From: Tubiluchus corallicola
Taxonomy: Eukaryota > Priapulida > Priapulimorpha > Priapulimorphida > Tubiluchidae
Reading direction: 5' to 3'
Assembly (NCBI GenBank): GCA_030141605.1
Contig: JAQGDQ010000130.1
Location: forward strand, 391,974 to 455,973
Length of the DNA: 64,000 bases
The position numbers were made by a program, and so were the translations under genes. Below the pieces are notes generated by a model, which was given only the letters and a program-made list of their open reading frames with translations, had not been told where the DNA came from and did not search any database. Positions 59,911-64,000 of this stretch are shown here, piece after piece; position 1 is the stretch's first letter; each line of letters opens with the position of its first letter.

Positions 59911-62900
59911 TTACAGTATACTGTATGCCTCTTTAAAATAGTTCAAAACAGCAATATGTGTTTGCAAAGAATTGAGATGGCATCGCTCAGGCTTGGTAAG
60001 AACTTTTTCTGTCATCTCATGAATGTGGTGTTGAAAGACAGGAAAGGGAACTCCAAGCTTGAAAGAGATATCAAGCTGCAAAAGAGAAGATAAACATAAA
60101 TAATTGTCGTACATTCATTACACAGTTGAGGGCATTTCAAGATCTCTTTTGCTTAGAATAACATTATTAATGATACCATACAAAATGCAATATAGTGTAG
60201 AGAAAGAAATCTGCACTATGAAGAAACATTCCTAAACTTGTTAAGGAACTTACAGTTTCATAACTTGGTTCAATTAATTCCACATATAGCATACAGTACA
60301 GGGACTAAAGATAACGACTGTTCTTCGTTTTCAGTGCAAGATTAGTGGTTAACATGGTAAAATAATTATAAGAAAAGTAAAGAAATGTTGATTATCAGTC
60401 AGTCAGTCAGTGACAGCAAGTGGTTTTGACATTCACAAAAGGGTGCTGCCAGTCCCACAATGCACCAGTTCGCTGCCTCTAATAAGACACAAGAAGGCTA
60501 AAAAGAATTTCATTTTACAGACAGGCTCTAACTGTGTGAAATTAAAGGAAAACAGGATGATTTTTCACATTCTACCACATTTTGAAGGACGATAAAAGTA
60601 TACATTTTAACATTAATAATACTGTAAAAGCATGTCTGGTAATTAAATAAAAGATTAAAAGCTTAATTAATGTCGGGCAAAACCTCAATCATTGATGACA
60701 TCACAAATGAATATAATTTTCAACAGTACAAACATTCTATGAGTGAGTTTATGTACATGCGAAAGTGAAAATTGGAATACTGTATTACTGGACGAAACTC
60801 AGTGTGATATACTAAAAGTCAGCAAGTTTTAAGATAAAAATCCAAATTTCAAATTTGCCACTGTACTCAAGTGTCAGTGGTAAACACTGTCAAGCAAGAG
60901 TCTTCGAACGTGCGCACTTCGTCGCAAACAAACACCTCTGAACTGAGTAGCACAGTACCTGTTTTTTTTGCGTAACACATTTCTGAAATGCAGGCGCTAG
61001 TGCCAATCTAACCAATAAATGGCGAAATGCACGTAAGTGCGAAGAAGTAACTTGTCGCAATGTCATTCTTGAAAAAATAGTATGCTTCCTTTCAATATTT
61101 CAAAGAGTAGATTGTTTTGACCTACGGCTTCAGTTTTGATTTAAGAATCACGCATAAAAATTTAAACAGCATACTTAATACTTATGAGACAGATAAGACT
61201 GATGTTTAAACTCTGCTGAAACTTCTACTGCAATATAAAATCAGAAAACTTTGATCCAAAATGAATAAAAATGAATTAGAAGAATTTTTTGCAAACACAC
61301 CCAATCTGAGATGCAACTTAGAGGCGTTGTAACAAATCCAGCATATAAAGCAGGATTCTGCAGTAATCCACGAGCTGCCATGACACCTAAAATATGCAAC
61401 ATATTCTTCAATATATTCCCTGAATTTTTGCAGACTTCATGTTAATAGGCTAAATTACAACAAGTGTTTTTCAAATATTTTTCAGGACTATTAAATTTTA
61501 CTTGTGAAGCAAATTGCACATACTGTCAGAATTGATTTCATGTAACTATAGTGTCGGTTTCCAATGTTTAGTTACGCACAAGTTTTTCATCACAGCTCCT
61601 CTTTCTTGGAGTCAGGAGGTGACATAATCAATTCTACTTCTATACTTAATAGTCATACTTAAATTTACCAAGAATCAAATTTTAAATATGCATTTATAAT
61701 TATGATAATTGTCTACTAGCAAACTGCAGTGGCTGCTTTTATTTTATGAAAAACCAGAATGCGCAGTACTGGCCACTTTTACCTTGTCATAACTAGAGAG
61801 AAACTGATTATAAGCAATAAATTTGTGGAAGATTATTTTACTAGCTAACACTGCTCAGATTAGTAAACAATTGCTTACCTGTTTATTGATTTGTTTTGCT
61901 AGAGACTAAATAATTGGCACTTGCAAATAACCGCAAACAACTCATAATAAGTACAAAATGCAGCAACGAAAACTTCTGAGAGATACAGCCATTTTGCAGA
62001 CTTTGGCTAAGTTTTACAATTGCCTACACACATGAAGCAGTTTGTATAGGGTTAGTGTTAGGATTAGGGTTAGATTTAGGTTAGGGTTAAGGTTAGGGTA
62101 TTTAAATTGTGTAGAGAATTGTAAACTCCTTCCCAATCTTTTCTTGTCGATATTGTTATTCTCTACCATTGTTTGCATGTTTTTGCCTTGGTAACACTGA
62201 CATTACTATTCTTCAAGACTACACATTAGAAAGTAAGACAAATGCAGCGAAATTGATGATAGATGACTCATAATTCAAACAACAAAATATCATAAACGTT
62301 AGGTGACCATATGGTATTTTTAATTAAATCACCATTAAACTGAGAAATAAGCAGTTATATATTTGAAACTGTAGAGGTATACCATTCGACTCATTCACAT
62401 ACCGTTAACTCCAGTTTCTTGTTGTACTCTTTCAGTATCAGACAGTGACTTGATATCACCATTTGCTATCACAGGAATATGTAAACTGTCATTAATTGTT
62501 TTAATTGCTTCATAATTGGCTGGCTCACAACGCTGTTTGGGAGTGCGGCCGTGAACAGTTATGAAAGACACAGAAGCCGACTCAGCCTTTTTGCACAAAT
62601 CAACTGTCTTCCTGTATTTGTAGTATCAAAGAAATTATTACTCAAAAAAAACAGTTGGAGCTTCTTTCTGTCATTTCAGAGTTTTACTAAAATAAGAGAA
62701 TAAATCTGATAATGTAAATAACGTAGGAAGTTATTTAGTGATGTAACATTGCAGAGAACTGCCAAAAAACAGAAACGTTCAGAATATCATCTGCATCATT
62801 TCTTTACAGATAAGTATTAATGTGTTACATTGCCAAACCTGATTTTAAAACTAATTTTTATACCTGATATTATCGTGTATTCGTATCTTAATTGACAAGG

Positions 62901-63699
62901 TAAATCTGCTGTCAGGAATACGATTCTTTGCCTGTCTGATCATGTCACTGACAAGCTCTGGCTTCTGGAGTAGACAAGCACCATAACCCTCTGCCATAGC
63001 CCATCTGAACATACACAAAAAACTACTGTATATAAAAAAAGTTTACTGAAATTTTGAAACTATCAATTAAAAGTAAAATGGCCTCATTACATGCTTGATA
63101 GTTAGTTTTGAGCAGCAAATTTATCTATTTTTATCTATTTCAGCATGCTAGTGCATGACACACTAGTTGTAATCTGTTACTGATGCTTTAATTTAACCAA
63201 AATATTCCATAATTATCCATCATAATTTCAGTACAATTCTCTACTGCTAAATTTTTTTTAATTTATTTACTTTTAAACTGTAAAACTAAAAGTCTTTTTG
63301 TAACTAATTTAATTCATTTCCTTTTACAAACTACAGGACATTATATCATTTATCACATAAACGTTTTGTGTCTATCAACAAAAAAATTCTTTCCTTAAAA
63401 AAGGAGCGGCCGAAGTAGTGACCAATGCATCTTTCACTGGTCCTACTCACATAATGTATTATTGAAATTGCTACTACTGCACATTGCATATGAAATGAAT
63501 GTTGAGGTAATAAACTGACTGAACTGAATTAATCTGTATACACCATACGAATGCATTATTATGTGCTTCATCATAGTTAAAGAAACTCAGAAAAACATTT
63601 AAAAATTCTTTGCATGAAACTGCGAAATACTAAGAACAACAATAATTTTGAACAAACCTTTGTGGACAGCCACAGTTCAGGTCTACACCATCAGCAAAC
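59911..63699 (-). CDS. DUS4L: tRNA-dihydrouridine synthase 4-like (DUS4L), 3' part of gene
   Basis: FMN enzyme that reduces uridine to dihydrouridine in tRNA D-loops with NADPH (Dus4 modifies U20a/U20b in yeast). Exons in the window: 63699-63658, 63004-62864, 62611-62403, 61386-61301, 60075-59911, all in phase, about 214 codons. Upstream exons lie beyond the right edge. Visible motifs in order: DGVDLNCGCPQRWAMAEGYG, whose GCP cysteine is the family's catalytic acid; SIKIRIHDN with the tRNA/FMN-contacting Lys-Arg; FITVHGRTPKQR; IPVIANGDIKS; and VNGVMAARGLLQNPALYAGF for FMN phosphate. The C-terminal helical domain ends NYFKEAYSIL, level with the end of the human protein. AATAAA follows 13 bases after the stop. 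Confidence 0.95.
62025..62150 (+). repeat. Dispersed repeat with degenerate TTAGGG array, copy 2
   Basis: GGGTTAGTGTTAGGATTAGGG and similar units, then GGGTATTTAAATTGTGTAGAG and AAACTCCTTCC, paralleling 39.60-39.73 kb on the same strand. Lies in a DUS4L intron. Confidence 0.75.
63400..63540 (+). mobile_element. Possible retroelement 3' tail
   Basis: GAGCGGCCGAAGTAGTGACC leads into AT-rich sequence ending AATAAACTGACTGAACTGAATT, a short tandem tail like those of CR1-type LINEs. It is in the DUS4L intron between exons 63658 and 63004. No protein-level evidence. Confidence 0.3.
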
Positions 63700-64000
63700 C
63701 TACAAAATAGAGAATTTAATATTACAAGTTTTAGTATAAACAGACTGGTATGTGGCAAACTTGATCCGATATTTTTATCAACATAATAACCACACATAAT
63801 GTTTAAACGTTTATGAAAAGAAAACAATCTTCTGTTTACTGCTAGCAAACTTTTTTTGCTTGTTGAGCGTATAAAAATTTAAAATAATACAAATTTAGAG
63901 TAAATAAATTTTAAAACTTTACGACATTCAAAAACCTAAAGAAAATTGCTACCAATAGACGAAACATTGTTTTTGTTGTAATAAAAGTTTAAACATTATA

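Noticed and set aside
1-64000. CRISPR arrays, prophage, bacterial operons, viral integrations
   Set aside because: Nothing in the repeats or reading frames fits; all genes are intron-bearing or known eukaryotic families.

Overview
The window is nuclear DNA from an invertebrate-type animal. The evidence is AT-rich sequence, genes split by GT-AG introns of a few hundred bases to about 8 kb, and metazoan gene families: a band 4.1 FERM protein, the retriever subunit VPS26C, an SLC23 permease, the ciliary protein TMEM218 and the tRNA-dihydrouridine synthase DUS4L. Many short DNA transposons and decayed retroelements sit between exons. I cannot name the species. A non-vertebrate metazoan (sponge, cnidarian or lophotrochozoan grade) fits. 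There is no bacterial or viral gene content. Layout: (1) 1-29.7 kb, minus strand: N-terminal half of a protein 4.1 gene, twelve coding exons from the ATG at 20,982 to the left edge, where it runs off. A possible non-coding first exon lies near 29.6 kb. (2) 29.7-31.5 kb: intergenic. (3) 31,523-32,422, minus: intronless VPS26C. (4) 32.42-32.73 kb: short divergent promoter shared by VPS26C and the SLC23 gene. (5) 32,966-50,149, plus: complete 14-coding-exon SLC23 nucleobase/ascorbate-type transporter, 652 aa. Its signature has Glu where vertebrate ascorbate transporters have Pro. (6) 50.2-54.9 kb: mostly non-coding, with a 54-bp minisatellite, a TA-flanked MITE and unidentified open frames. (7) 54,886-56,292, minus: complete three-exon TMEM218. 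(8) 56.3-59.9 kb: purine/pyrimidine tract, an unidentified plus-strand ORF, a 975-bp terminal-inverted-repeat element built of self-complementary units, and a coding-like exon just past DUS4L. (9) 59,911-63,699, minus: C-terminal part of DUS4L, which continues past the right edge. The five genes have unrelated housekeeping roles: membrane-cortex linkage, endosomal cargo retrieval, solute uptake, cilium gating and tRNA modification. I see no operon logic; the only regulatory coupling suggested is the head-to-head VPS26C/SLC23 pair. Exon ends were chosen so that every junction has GT-AG and keeps frame; each summed CDS is a whole number of codons. The most unusual material is in the repeats: a four-copy MITE family, the palindromic 975-bp element, a pair of inverted repeats flanking SLC23 exons 2-4, and two near-perfect hairpins in SLC23 introns.
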